Notes under the pieces: model-generated
What the model was told of the DNA's origin: nothing
The model's input: the letters and a program-made list of their open reading frames with translations, nothing else
The model's database searches: none
Part shown: positions 55,858 through 64,000 of the stretch, piece after piece
Layout of the letters: every line of letters begins with the position of its first letter
Numbering within the stretch: position 1 is the first letter of the stretch
Assembly (NCBI RefSeq): GCF_004053875.1
Contig: NZ_SBIP01000003.1
Location: 372,001 to 436,000, forward strand
Length of the DNA stretch: 64,000 nucleotides
Source of the DNA: Neorhizobium lilium
GTDB lineage: Bacteria; Pseudomonadota; Alphaproteobacteria; Rhizobiales; Rhizobiaceae
Reading direction: 5' to 3'
Program-made: the position numbers and the translations under genes

Positions 55858-57389
55858 CCAAATAACCCTTGCACGAACCATCGACCCGGCCCGCTATCGG
55901 AATGCTCGCCGTCACCTTGCCGGAAGATCCAAAATCTTTCGCCTGCCTCGTTCTCGACTGCGAAATAGTCTCTGACGGCAACCAGTTCCTTGTCCCGCTT
56001 CCACCATTCACCAAACACTCGTTCCGGCCCATCTGCGCGTTTGACCACATGTCTGATGCCCCGCCATGTGAAATTGACGGGTGGATGATCGGGCAGCAGC
56101 GCCAAGCACTGAATAGGTTCGGGGTGAGCCAGCAGCCGGGATGGGCGCGGCCAGTGCAGAGGCCAGCCGATCTCGTCATCATCGGCAAGCGGCGGCACCA
56201 GCATGAACGACCGTTCCGGCACATCGCTTTCGACGGCGGCAATGCGGTAGATAAGATGGCCGCGATTAGCGATCACATCAACCAGATCACTGATGTCGGC
56301 TTCTGGCTGCTTGATCAACGAGGAAACAGCCTGAATGGCGTCAAGCGGCTCCGTTCGGCTGGCAGAGAGCACCATGATCTCGATACCAAAGCCCGGTTCG
56401 ATAGCTTCGATCTGGTCGCAGAGCAGGCGGGTCAGGCGCGGTGCGTCGCGCACAGGCTTGGCAGTTCCGGCGCGTATGACCTGAAGACCGCTGTCCACAC
56501 GATGGCAGATGAGGTCGAGGCGGCGAACCCCCAATCCCTGCTCTTCCAAGATAATGCAGAGCCGTTGCACCAGCCGGCCTACATATCGGGCAATCGTTTC
56601 CGCTGCGGATATGGGCTCCGCAAATGCACGGCGCACGCTGACCGCTTCTGGCGAGCGTATGGGATCAATCGGCTCCGGCACGCGGCAAAGAATCTGGTCA
56701 AGCCGCCGACCGATCTCCGGTCCGAAGCGCAAGGCGAGCGGGGCACGCGGCGTTGCTTCTAGGTCGCCGATCCGCTCGAAGCCAAGCTTGCGAAGCGCAA
56801 CGACGATCTGAGCGTCGAGCCTAAGTGCCGATATGGGCAAATCCAAAACAGCGGCAGCAGATTCACCAGCGGGTAGAACGAGGAATGGCGAGGCACGAAA
56901 CCGGGCTAGGGCATGTGCTGCGCCCCAGCTGTCGGCAAGCGCCGCGCGTGCCGCAAATCCCATTGCGCGCAGCCGGTTGATCATGCCAGTCAACATCATG
57001 ACTTCGTTTCCATGCAGGTGATCGGCGCCGGTGGTATCGATGACGATTCCGTTTGGCGGGTCGGCGGCGACAATTGGCGCAAAATTGCCGAGAAACCAAA
57101 GGGCCAGACGTTCAAGCTCGCGCAGATCATCCTCTGGTTTCAAATCCACCATGATCAAATCGGCAACCAGCGCCTGCGCCTTGCTGGCGACCATTCCTAT
57201 CCCAAGGCCCGCCGCAATGGCTGCGTCGTTCGCCGCCATGATCAACCTGCGACTCCCTTTGTGCCCGATCATCACCAGCGGCTGGTCAGCGGGCGGCGCT
57301 TGCTGTCCAAGCGTCTTGCGATGGCGATCTGTTGGCCAAGTTGGCAGGTAAACCGAGACGACCCTTGGCATCGCAGGCTTCGACCACAT
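55854..57389 (-). CDS. imuB: Y-family polymerase-like mutagenesis protein ImuB
   Basis: A 511-residue protein with a Y-family polymerase fold that lacks the catalytic acidic pair ([14 protein letters not shown] replaces the usual D-x-D start). ImuB is thought to tether DnaE2 to the beta clamp. The clamp motif should be near the middle or C-terminal part. The gene overlaps the end of imuA by about 100 bp, and its stop overlaps dnaE2. The start is uncertain: ATG 57389 or ATG 57371; a form from 57443 is less likely. Confidence 0.92.
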   Translation of the reverse strand: MWSKPAMPRVVSVYLPTWPTDRHRKTLGQQAPPADQPLVMIGHKGSRRLIMAANDAAIAAGLGIGMVASKAQALVADLIMVDLKPEDDLRELERLALWFLGNFAPIVAADPPNGIVIDTTGADHLHGNEVMMLTGMINRLRAMGFAARAALADSWGAAHALARFRASPFLVLPAGESAAAVLDLPISALRLDAQIVVALRKLGFERIGDLEATPRAPLALRFGPEIGRRLDQILCRVPEPIDPIRSPEAVSVRRAFAEPISAAETIARYVGRLVQRLCIILEEQGLGVRRLDLICHRVDSGLQVIRAGTAKPVRDAPRLTRLLCDQIEAIEPGFGIEIMVLSASRTEPLDAIQAVSSLIKQPEADISDLVDVIANRGHLIYRIAAVESDVPERSFMLVPPLADDDEIGWPLHWPRPSRLLAHPEPIQCLALLPDHPPVNFTWRGIRHVVKRADGPERVFGEWWKRDKELVAVRDYFAVENEAGERFWIFRQGDGEHSDSGPGRWFVQGLFG

Positions 57390-58044
57390 AATCAGCACTC
57401 TCTGCGGCACGGCAACGAAGAAGTTCGAGATACCACCGGGCACGGCCTATGCCGGGAACTGGCAGCGGTTCAGAAGGAAGGATAGAAATTCGCCAGCGAG
57501 TGACGGCAGCGGTCGGACGGCCGTAATCTGATGCTTCCGCTTGCCGTCGCCACCGGCGAATAGCTATGCCGATGACACCGGATGCTTCTGCCGCGAGCTG
57601 CAGTCGCCTGGACGCCGTCATTGTCAGGCGTGCCACCTCGCCGACTACCGCACCAAGGCCATTGCACCGCAAACCTTCCTCGAAGCAGTCAAGGACGCCT
57701 TTCTCATCGCGGCATTCAACGATGAGGACCCGGTTTTGGGATAAGCCCGCCTGCACCAAGCCCGGCATGAATAGGTCTTGTCGTGTTACGCACCAAAGTA
57801 CCCTACCGGTAGTCCTCGCTGCTATGCCGGCAACGAAGAGCGCCGCCGCCGCCCCGTCAAGAGCACCATTTCCGCCACCTGCTACCTCGTGCAAAGCACC
57901 GAGAGCCAAGCCACCGCCCGGTAGATGCTGGTCAATCGGACCCATACCAAACGGCAACACAGACTTCTGCCGCCTGACGGAACTGACGCGCTCGATCCGA
58001 TCCCGGAGTTCTTCTATGGAAACGAAATGGGCACGGTTTTGCAT
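57286..58044 (-). CDS. imuA: SOS mutagenesis protein ImuA (RecA-like)
   Basis: A 252-residue ImuA, a RecA-related protein. Blocks include FGMGPIDQHLPGGGLALGALHEVAGGG and RVLWCVTRQDLFMPGLVQAGL, then [21 protein letters not shown]. It is the first gene of the imuA-imuB-dnaE2 cassette. A LexA box lies about 50 bp upstream. The start is ATG 58044. Confidence 0.93.
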   Translation of the reverse strand: MQNRAHFVSIEELRDRIERVSSVRRQKSVLPFGMGPIDQHLPGGGLALGALHEVAGGGNGALDGAAAALFVAGIAARTTGRVLWCVTRQDLFMPGLVQAGLSQNRVLIVECRDEKGVLDCFEEGLRCNGLGAVVGEVARLTMTASRRLQLAAEASGVIGIAIRRWRRQAEASDYGRPTAAVTRWRISILPSEPLPVPGIGRARWYLELLRCRAAESADYVVEACDAKGRLGLPANLANRSPSQDAWTASAAR

Positions 58045-58094
58045 GAGGTCCGGAAATCCAAAACTGACCTTTAAGATGGGCCGTAAAGAGCTTT

Positions 58095-58109
58095 GTTCCT
58101 TTTTTGTTC
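58095..58109 (-). promoter_or_regulatory. LexA (SOS) box of imuA-imuB-dnaE2
   Basis: GTTC-N7-GTTC on the plus strand (GAAC-N7-GAAC on the minus strand), a direct repeat with exact 7-nt spacing, as used by LexA in Rhizobiales. It lies 50-65 bp before imuA. Confidence 0.85.
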
Positions 58110-58235
58110 TTATTCATTGAATGAGTCAACGGGGATTCTTTTTAAGAACTGTCTTATGCAACGACGGCAGACGAAGCCGCTGCTGAAAGACGACAAGCCC
58201 CATTCCGATCTGGCTGCGAAACCTTTCCCACGAGT

Positions 58236-60155
58236 TCAAGGCAGCTTGGGCGATACTGGCTTGTGTGGCGTCTTGTTCCAGAAGAAGGGCTTCCTTCTCA
58301 GCTCCGCCACGGCTCGCCAGGCCGCTACGGAGGTCATCAGCCAGTAGAGCGGCACCATGATCCAGCGCCGGCCAACGAGCCGCTTTTCGTGGTCGATCAT
58401 CGAACCGATGCCAAGCCCGATGAAAATCAGGTAGCTCCCCATGATGTTGACGAAGTCGATGACGAAAAGCGTCAGCACGTCGAGGGGTATCGCACTGGCC
58501 GGAGCCGTCAGCAGGGCGACGATGCCACCTGCGAGAAAAACGATGATGAGCGGATGCAGCAGGGACGAGATCAGCATGCCGCCCACCATCAGCTGGAAGA
58601 TCAGGAAGGCGGCAAGCCCCATTTCCCGCGAAAGCCGGAACGGGTCCCGCATCAGCACCAGCCAGGTTTGCAGCCAGCCTTTAAACCAGCGGCTGCGTTG
58701 CGCAAGCCATACCGGAAGCTCCACGGGTGCGTCTTCCAGCGTCTGGCGATGAAGGACATCGGCTCTGTAGCCCAAACGGTAAAGGCGAAGCCCGAGATCC
58801 GCATCCTCGGTGACATTGTAAGGATCCCAACCGCCCGCCTTCCGCAGCGCTTCCGTCCTGAAGTGGTTCGAGGTGCCGCCCAGCGGCAGCGGCATGCGCT
58901 GTTTCCCCAGCATGGGCAGGAGACCGCGGAAGAGGGCGGAATATTCGAGCGAGAAAAGGGCGCTCAGCCACGAGGCGCCGGCATTGGTGATGATCAGCGG
59001 CGCCTGCAGGCAGGCGAGCTCCGGCGGTGCGGCATTGAACCGCGCATGCGCTTCCCGCAGCTGCTGCGGATGCGGCCTGTCCTCCGCATCGTAGATGGCG
59101 AGAAGCTCGCCGCGAACGGCAGTCAGCGCATAGGTCAGAGCCTTCGGCTTGGTGCGCGGTCCATAGGCCGGCACTTCGATGATCTCGAAATGCGGCCCTG
59201 GACGCTCCGCCTTGAGCGCCGCAATCGTTTCCTTATCGTCCGCCTCGCAGACCAGCTTGATATCGAGAAGAGATGCCGGCCAATCCAGCCGGCGCAGGCT
59301 GGAGATCAGCTGCTTTGCCATGCCGGCCTCGCGGTACAGCGCCACCATTACCGTATAGTGCGGCAGTGGACCCAAAACGGCCGCCGCATGCTGCGGTGCC
59401 GAGCTTGTCGACTTGCGCACAAGGGCCGCCAGCCGCAGAGTGAGCGACAGGAAGTAAATAATCGACAGCGTGATATGCAGCCAAAGCAGCGTCTCCGTCG
59501 GGCGCAGCATGAGCGCCGAAAAGAATGCCGCCACGGCTAGTCCCGCATAGAAGCCCTGATGGCCCGCAAGCACGACACGTGCGGACAGATGCGGCCGGTC
59601 CTCGAACAACCGGTTTGTCGTCTCCCGGACGCGTCGTTCTGCGCCGGCGCTCCACACTGCAGAGCGGATGGCGCTCGGCGTCGTGATGGCAAGATCCCGT
59701 CCAAGCAGCGGCAGGGCCGCCAGCGCCGCCGCAAGATCTGCAATCCGAGAGGCTTGCGGCACCACAGCCGTCTGCGGCGACCGGTTCCGGTGGGCGATCC
59801 GCAGCGTCAGCGGCTGCTGCAGTTGCGTATCGAGCAGGGGGAAGTCGCTTACGGTGCGCGGATCGATCGCGTCGACGAAAGGCAGCCGCAGCAGGCGGGC
59901 GACTGCGGCATAGTAGGACTTTTCCTCCACTTCGCCGTTGCGCAGAAGCTCGCTTTCCACGCTTGTGCCGTTGGTGTGTGCAAGCGCTGCCAGCCGCGCC
60001 AGCAACGGTTTGGAAAAGCCGAGCGCTGTCAAAGCCGCAAGCTCCGCCTGCCGGCCCGCGAGCGCCTCATCATCCGCCCATGTCTGCCCGGAAGAACCGC
60101 CCCACGCATCTTCCTGCCGCCCGGAAGCTTCGGGCGGATATTCCCCCATCCGCAT
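58236..60155 (-). CDS. GT2 membrane glycosyltransferase with fused MshEN domain
   Basis: A 639-residue protein. The N-terminal part has an MshEN/GspE-N-like domain (about residues 45-125; LLRNGEVEEKSYYAAVARLLRLPFVD), then two spans (about residues 195-240), a GT2 catalytic domain with the D-x-D (IYDAEDRPHP), TED (VTEDADLGLRL) and QxxRW (QRSRWFKG) motifs, and several C-terminal spans. This is a processive beta-glycan synthase layout. MshEN domains often bind c-di-GMP, so the polymer could be c-di-GMP-controlled. ATG 60155 is the best start; ATG 60209 overlaps the divergent gene. Confidence 0.88.
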   Translation of the reverse strand: MRMGEYPPEASGRQEDAWGGSSGQTWADDEALAGRQAELAALTALGFSKPLLARLAALAHTNGTSVESELLRNGEVEEKSYYAAVARLLRLPFVDAIDPRTVSDFPLLDTQLQQPLTLRIAHRNRSPQTAVVPQASRIADLAAALAALPLLGRDLAITTPSAIRSAVWSAGAERRVRETTNRLFEDRPHLSARVVLAGHQGFYAGLAVAAFFSALMLRPTETLLWLHITLSIIYFLSLTLRLAALVRKSTSSAPQHAAAVLGPLPHYTVMVALYREAGMAKQLISSLRRLDWPASLLDIKLVCEADDKETIAALKAERPGPHFEIIEVPAYGPRTKPKALTYALTAVRGELLAIYDAEDRPHPQQLREAHARFNAAPPELACLQAPLIITNAGASWLSALFSLEYSALFRGLLPMLGKQRMPLPLGGTSNHFRTEALRKAGGWDPYNVTEDADLGLRLYRLGYRADVLHRQTLEDAPVELPVWLAQRSRWFKGWLQTWLVLMRDPFRLSREMGLAAFLIFQLMVGGMLISSLLHPLIIVFLAGGIVALLTAPASAIPLDVLTLFVIDFVNIMGSYLIFIGLGIGSMIDHEKRLVGRRWIMVPLYWLMTSVAAWRAVAELRRKPFFWNKTPHKPVSPKLP

Positions 60156-60213
60156 CGTTCTGTTACACCGTCCGTAGCGGACGCCCCAATCTGTCCCCTC
60201 AGGGAGCATAAAC

Positions 60214-61086
60214 ATGCGCCACAGGATTACACCCCTAAAAAACAAGGGATTTTCCGTGCTTTTGGCTTTGGCGATGCTGGGCTGCGGAGCATCGGCGGCG
60301 GCTGCCGAGACTGTGGGAACGTCGCTGCCGCGTCTATTCGACGCCCGCGAGCGGATCGCCCGCCCGGACCTTTCGCAGGTAATACGCCTGCGCATCCTGA
60401 CGACGGTAGACTTTCCGCCGTTCAATTTCGCCGACCAGACGGGCAGGCTTTCCGGCTTCAATGTGGATCTCGCCCGCGAAATCTGTACCGAATTGCAGAT
60501 CGAGCCCAAGTGCCAGATCCAGGCACTTCCGTATGACGAGCTGGAAAAGACGTTGGAAAGCGGAGGCGGCGAGGCGGTCATGGCCGGTATTGCCGTTACC
60601 CCGGAACTGCGCCGTCGCTTCCTCTTTTCCCGGCCCTATCTCGGCATTCCCGCCCGTTTCGCCCGCAACCGAGCCGCTACGATCGGAGGCGACACCGCCG
60701 CGGCGCTGGCAGGTCGTCCGGTGGGCGTGGTCAAAGGCACGGTGCATGAGGATATGCTGAAGGCTTTCTTTCCTACCAGCGCGGCTAAATCTTTCGAGGG
60801 CTATGAGCCCATGCTGGAAGCGCTGAAGAAAGGAGAGGTGGACGCGGTTTTCGCCGATGGGCTTCGCCTGCCCTTCTGGGTCGCGGGTGAGGCGTCCGGG
60901 AATTGCTGTGCCCTTTTCGATGGCCCCTATCTCTCCCAGAAATATCTGGGCGAGGGGCTCTCGGTCATGATCCGCCGGAGCGACCCGGATCTGGTTGCCG
61001 CCTTCGACCACGCCCTGCTGGAATTGTCGCGCAACGGTCGCCTGCAGGATATCTATCTGCGCTATTTCCCGAACGGGCTCTACTGA
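60214..61086 (+). CDS. Periplasmic solute-binding protein (SBP family 3)
   Basis: A 290-residue periplasmic binding protein with a signal peptide (FSVLLALAMLGCGASAAAAE; a Cys is present but the lipobox is weak). The SBP_bac_3 core is clear (LRILTTVDFPPFNFADQTGRLSGFNVDLAREI, GRPVGVVKGTVHEDML, DAVFADGLRLPFWV). These bind amino acids or related ligands. No ABC permease or ATPase gene follows, so it is an orphan. ATG 60214 has CAGGGAG upstream. It is divergent from the GT2 gene. Confidence 0.9.
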   Translation: MRHRITPLKNKGFSVLLALAMLGCGASAAAAETVGTSLPRLFDARERIARPDLSQVIRLRILTTVDFPPFNFADQTGRLSGFNVDLAREICTELQIEPKCQIQALPYDELEKTLESGGGEAVMAGIAVTPELRRRFLFSRPYLGIPARFARNRAATIGGDTAAALAGRPVGVVKGTVHEDMLKAFFPTSAAKSFEGYEPMLEALKKGEVDAVFADGLRLPFWVAGEASGNCCALFDGPYLSQKYLGEGLSVMIRRSDPDLVAAFDHALLELSRNGRLQDIYLRYFPNGLY

Positions 61087-61113
61087 GGCAGAAATAATTC
61101 CTACGCCGCAGCG

Positions 61114-61779
61114 TCACTGGCTGGCCCAGATGATGCGCGCCATCCATTCCACTTCCGACAGGTCGAAGCTGCGGTTGGCATGCTCGGGATTGAGCGACAT
61201 CAACTCGATCGACCGCGCCGTCTGGCGCGCCAGCACCTTGGCCATGACCTCGCCTTCGCGGGTCTTCAGCACGACACGGTCGCCGCGCCGGACCTGAGCA
61301 CCCGGCTCCACGATCAGCACGTCGCCGTCGCGGTAGAGCGGCATCATGGAGTCGCCCTGGACTTCCAGCGCGTAGACGCCACCCTTGCGGGCCGGGTCCA
61401 CCGGAAATTCCACCACATCCCATCCCTGGCCGGCCGGAAAGCCGCCATCGTCGAAAAAGCCGCCCGCGCCCGCCTGCGCAAAACCGAGCAGCGGAATTGT
61501 CCCCGGCTGCGGCGGAAAATTGCCTTCCGGTATCTCGCCGCGCCGGATGGGCGAGGGCAGGTAGCTCATGAACTGATCGACGGTTGCTCCGGTCGCCTCC
61601 AGCACTTTGGCGATCGACTCGGTCGAGGGCCAGCGCAACCGTCCGTCCGGGCCTAACCGCTTGGATTTGTTGAACGAGGTCGGGTCGAGGCCCGCCCGCC
61701 TCGCCAGTCCCGAAGGCGTCAGCTGATGGCGTTCGGCAAGCGTATCGATCGCAGTCCAGATGGTTTCGTGTGACAGCAT
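61114..61779 (-). CDS. Helix-turn-helix repressor with S24 peptidase-like domain
   Basis: A 221-residue repressor of the LexA/CI fold. An N-terminal HTH (ERHQLTPSGLARRAGLDPTSFNKSKR) is followed by an S24 domain with the catalytic Ser in LEVQGDSMMPLYRDGDVLIV and the Lys in MAKVLARQTAR. An Ala-Gly pair (FAQAGAGGFF) precedes it as a possible self-cleavage site. Autocleavage is therefore plausible but unproven. It is not the SOS LexA. ATG 61779 is chosen; the upstream extension is not supported. Confidence 0.85.
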   Translation of the reverse strand: MLSHETIWTAIDTLAERHQLTPSGLARRAGLDPTSFNKSKRLGPDGRLRWPSTESIAKVLEATGATVDQFMSYLPSPIRRGEIPEGNFPPQPGTIPLLGFAQAGAGGFFDDGGFPAGQGWDVVEFPVDPARKGGVYALEVQGDSMMPLYRDGDVLIVEPGAQVRRGDRVVLKTREGEVMAKVLARQTARSIELMSLNPEHANRSFDLSEVEWMARIIWASQ

Positions 61780-61996
61780 CGTGTCTTGTGCCTCGAACTG
61801 GGAAAGCGGCAGCTTCGGGAATTGCCGCTTCCAAATCAGGCCCGTCATGCCGGACAGCGGCTCAAGCGGGCGTCGCCGGGCGAATGTCTTCGCCAGCGGT
61901 TGCCCGAAATCTAGCGAAGTCGGCAGGGCGCGTAAAGAGTGAAGAGGAATAAAATCCTGCTCCGTCCCCGTAGCCACGGCGAGCATCCCGATGGTC

Positions 61997-62644
61997 TTAT
62001 GCCACCATTGCCATGTTGATCTTGCCGAGCTTGATCACCGCCTGCGTGCGGCTATCGACGTTGAGCTTCAAGAGGATGGCCGAGACATGCGCTTTGATGG
62101 TCGCCTCTGAAACCTTCAGCTCATAGGCAATCTGCTTGTTGAGCAGGCCTTCGCCGAGCATGGAAAGCACTCTGCTCTGCTGCGGCGTCAGCGTCTTCAA
62201 CCGGTCCATCAACTCGTGGAGGCCCTGCTCGTCTTCGCTAGGTGTCGCGTCGTGCATAGGCGCCCAGATGCCGCCGTCGAGCACGGTCTGGATCCCGGTG
62301 CGGATGTCGCTGAGCCCCGAGGATTTGGAGATGAAGCCGGAGGCGCCAAGCTCAAGCGCCCGCCGGATCGTGGCGCAGTCGTCGCTGGCGGTCACGATGA
62401 CGATGGGCAGGCACGGAAATTCTGCCCTGAGGCTCATCAGGCCGGAAAAGCCGCTGACCCCCGGCATGGCAAGGTCGAGCAGCATCAGGTCGGCTTGGCG
62501 ATAATGCTCCGATGCTTGCCGTGCGGCCTCGAAATCGCCTGCCTCAATGATGGCGAGCTCCTGCGCAATGCCCTGCACCGCCTGGCTCAGCGCACCGCGG
62601 AACAAGGGGTGGTCGTCTGCAATGATGATTGTAAGTGTCTGCAT
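61997..62644 (-). CDS. NarL/FixJ-type response regulator
   Basis: A 215-residue two-domain regulator. Receiver: acidic pair IIADDHPLF, phospho-Asp in LMLLDLAMPG (about Asp55), and conserved Thr and Lys (VTASDD, FISKSSG). The LuxR-type HTH (LTPQQSRVLSMLGEGLLNKQIAYELKVSEATIKAHVSAIL) is intact. ATG 62644 has GGGAGGGGG upstream. No kinase gene is adjacent; the orphan kinase at 7324-8820 is a distant candidate only by default. Confidence 0.92.
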   Translation of the reverse strand: MQTLTIIIADDHPLFRGALSQAVQGIAQELAIIEAGDFEAARQASEHYRQADLMLLDLAMPGVSGFSGLMSLRAEFPCLPIVIVTASDDCATIRRALELGASGFISKSSGLSDIRTGIQTVLDGGIWAPMHDATPSEDEQGLHELMDRLKTLTPQQSRVLSMLGEGLLNKQIAYELKVSEATIKAHVSAILLKLNVDSRTQAVIKLGKINMAMVA

Positions 62645-62872
62645 TTCCACGCCCCCTCCCAAGGACATAGTCGTGCTGGTGAAGTCTCCCTTGGCAATTT
62701 GTAACCCTGCGCGCCGCAGGATACAAGAGCGGAAACCACGCCACCCGACAGTTGTGCAGGCGGGTCAAAGTAGGGGTCGCCGCCTGTTTCGCTTCGCCTC
62801 ATCCGCGTTGCAATGGACAAGAACCCGGTTTTGCGGGTAACGGTCCCGAGACCGTTATTTCGAAAGTCCGTG

Positions 62873-63220
62873 ATGACCGATATTGTCTACAAAATCGTGC
62901 CGGAGACGCTGTGGCGGACGGCAAAGGAAAAGGGCGTCTTCGAAGGCGCCGAGATCGATCTGAGGGATGGCTTCATCCATTTCTCGACCGGCGCCCAGGT
63001 TCGCGAGACGGCGCGGCTGCATTTCGCCAGCCTGACCGGCCTGCTGCTGGTGGCGGTGGATGCGACGGCGCTGGGCGAGGCGCTGCGCTATGAGCCCTCC
63101 CGCGGCGGCGATCTCTTTCCGCATCTCTATGCGGACCTGCCCACCTCTTCCGTGCTTTGGGAAATGCCGCTGCTGATCGGCGTCGATGGACGCCATGCCT
63201 TTCCGGAGATCATGCCGTGA
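62873..63220 (+). CDS. DUF952 family protein
   Basis: A 115-residue protein of the DUF952 family ([59 protein letters not shown]). The function is unknown; the fold is related to ADP-ribosyltransferase-like proteins. Its stop overlaps the pyrD start by 4 bp (GTGA), so it is translated with pyrD. Confidence 0.88.
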   Translation: MTDIVYKIVPETLWRTAKEKGVFEGAEIDLRDGFIHFSTGAQVRETARLHFASLTGLLLVAVDATALGEALRYEPSRGGDLFPHLYADLPTSSVLWEMPLLIGVDGRHAFPEIMP

Positions 63221-64000
63221 TTGGTCCTCTCTCGGCCCTTGCCTCGCGTAGCCTGTTCGCTTTCGATCCGGAAACCGCACATGGTCTCTCTATTGCCGCC
63301 TTGAAGAGCGGCGTGCTGCCGGCCTGCCGATTAGGCGAGGATGCAAGGCTCGTCCAGACGATTGCCGGCATCCGCTTTCCCAATCCGCTCGGTCTTGCCG
63401 CCGGCTATGACAAGAATGCCGAAGTGCCGGACGCCGTGTTGAAGCTCGGCTTCGGCTTTACCGAAGTCGGCACCCTGACGCCGAAGCCCCAGGCAGGCAA
63501 TGACAAGCCACGCATTTTCCGGCTGGTCCAGGACCGCGGCGTCATCAACCAGCTCGGCTTCAACAATGAAGGCCATGACGCGGCCTTTGCGCGTCTCGCT
63601 GCCCGCGCCGGCCGGCCCGGCATCGTCGGCGTCAACATCGGTGCCAACAAGGATGCGACGGACCGTGTGGCGGATTACGTCGCCGGCATCCGCCGATTCT
63701 ACGCGCTTGCCACCTATTTCACGGTCAACATCTCTTCGCCCAACACGCCGGGCCTGCGCGACCTGCAGGCGCGTGAAAGCCTGAACATCCTGCTGGACGC
63801 GGTTTTGGCTGCGCGTGCCGAGGAAGCGACAAAACATGGGCGTTCGGTTCCGGTATTTCTGAAGATCGCGCCGGACCTGACGGACGAGGGACTGGACGAC
63901 ATTGCGGCCGAAGCTCTGTCCCATCCGCTGGATGGGCTGATTGTCTCCAATACCACGCTTGCCCGCGACGGTTTGAAGGACAAGGCAATGGCAGGGCAGG
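63217..64000 (+). CDS. pyrD: Dihydroorotate dehydrogenase (quinone), truncated by window end
   Basis: The first 261 codons of a class-2 dihydroorotate dehydrogenase. FMN and substrate blocks are visible ([76 protein letters not shown], and FLKIAPDL with a catalytic-site Lys). The N-terminal helices target the membrane quinone pool. The start is GTG 63217, overlapping the DUF952 stop. The gene continues beyond 64000. Confidence 0.96.
   Translation, partial: MIGPLSALASRSLFAFDPETAHGLSIAALKSGVLPACRLGEDARLVQTIAGIRFPNPLGLAAGYDKNAEVPDAVLKLGFGFTEVGTLTPKPQAGNDKPRIFRLVQDRGVINQLGFNNEGHDAAFARLAARAGRPGIVGVNIGANKDATDRVADYVAGIRRFYALATYFTVNISSPNTPGLRDLQARESLNILLDAVLAARAEEATKHGRSVPVFLKIAPDLTDEGLDDIAAEALSHPLDGLIVSNTTLARDGLKDKAMAGQ

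Noticed and set aside
58263..59540. 425-codon plus-strand frame inside the GT2 gene
   Set aside because: Low-complexity, Arg/Gln/His-rich translation, antisense to a well-supported enzyme.
1..64000. CRISPR arrays, rRNA genes, transposases, integrases
   Set aside because: I looked for regularly spaced repeats, rRNA-like stretches and the protein families concerned, and saw none.

Overview
This is a G+C-rich chromosomal segment from an alphaproteobacterium, most likely of the family Rhizobiaceae (Rhizobium/Agrobacterium/Ensifer relatives). The case rests on gene content and control sites: gcrA with clustered GANTC sites, a SAM-II riboswitch in front of metZ, a direct-repeat GTTC-N7-GTTC LexA box in front of imuA-imuB-dnaE2, a PHO-box-driven pstSCAB-phoU-phoB cluster, a long two-domain Dcd, and a RIME-like intergenic repeat. 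No species call is possible from the sequence alone.

Layout. 1-1.5 kb: the end of an anti-sigma factor gene, a candidate ECF promoter and a secreted fasciclin protein. 1.5-4.8 kb: engB, yidC, rnpA, rpmH (minus strand; rpmH has a clear sigma-70 promoter). 5-10.7 kb: a chemotaxis receptor, a sensor kinase, tRNA-Arg(ACG) and an ArnT-like glycosyltransferase. 10.7-13.5 kb: an atypical SDR coupled to a Ser/Cys-type proline-racemase-family enzyme, and a Sel1-repeat protein. 13.6-19.5 kb: pyrC, a membrane diguanylate cyclase, pyrE, a PfkB sugar kinase and convergent pgi. 19.5-24.5 kb: a lipoprotein hydrolase, a fadD-like ligase under a palindromic operator, a PRC-barrel protein and a GNAT protein. 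24.4-27.3 kb: a tight ACP / AMP-ligase / NAD-synthase-like operon. 27.4-35.6 kb: xth, a D-2-hydroxyacid dehydrogenase, an LhgO-like oxidase, a DUF2218-siderophore-interacting protein, tRNA-Thr(CGT), a nitronate monooxygenase, an unrecognised membrane protein and ppk2.

35.7-42.9 kb is the phosphate-sensing block phoR-pstSCAB-phoU-phoB, with ppk2 divergent from phoR. 42.8-50.9 kb holds a PACE transporter, gcrA, argD-argF, hslO, apaG, metZ (SAM-II riboswitch plus terminator) and divergent dcd. 50.9-52.2 kb is the one clearly foreign patch: an A+T-rich islet with a coiled-coil protein and a 24-residue membrane miniprotein, closed on the right by a diverged, internally deleted second copy of the dcd 3' end. 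This looks like the remnant of an element that replaced the end of dcd. tRNA-Gly(CCC) follows, then the SOS mutagenesis operon imuA-imuB-dnaE2 (52.6-58.1 kb). 58.2-64 kb has a GT2 membrane glycosyltransferase with a fused MshEN domain, a periplasmic solute-binding protein, an S24-type repressor, a NarL-type response regulator, a DUF952 protein and the start of pyrD, which runs off the window.

Three genes of de novo pyrimidine synthesis (pyrC, pyrE, pyrD) lie in the window but in separate units. Most of the window is ordinary core chromosome. The most unusual parts are the dcd-flanked islet, the ACP/ligase/NadE-like cassette, the GANTC cluster next to gcrA, and the SDR without its catalytic lysine.
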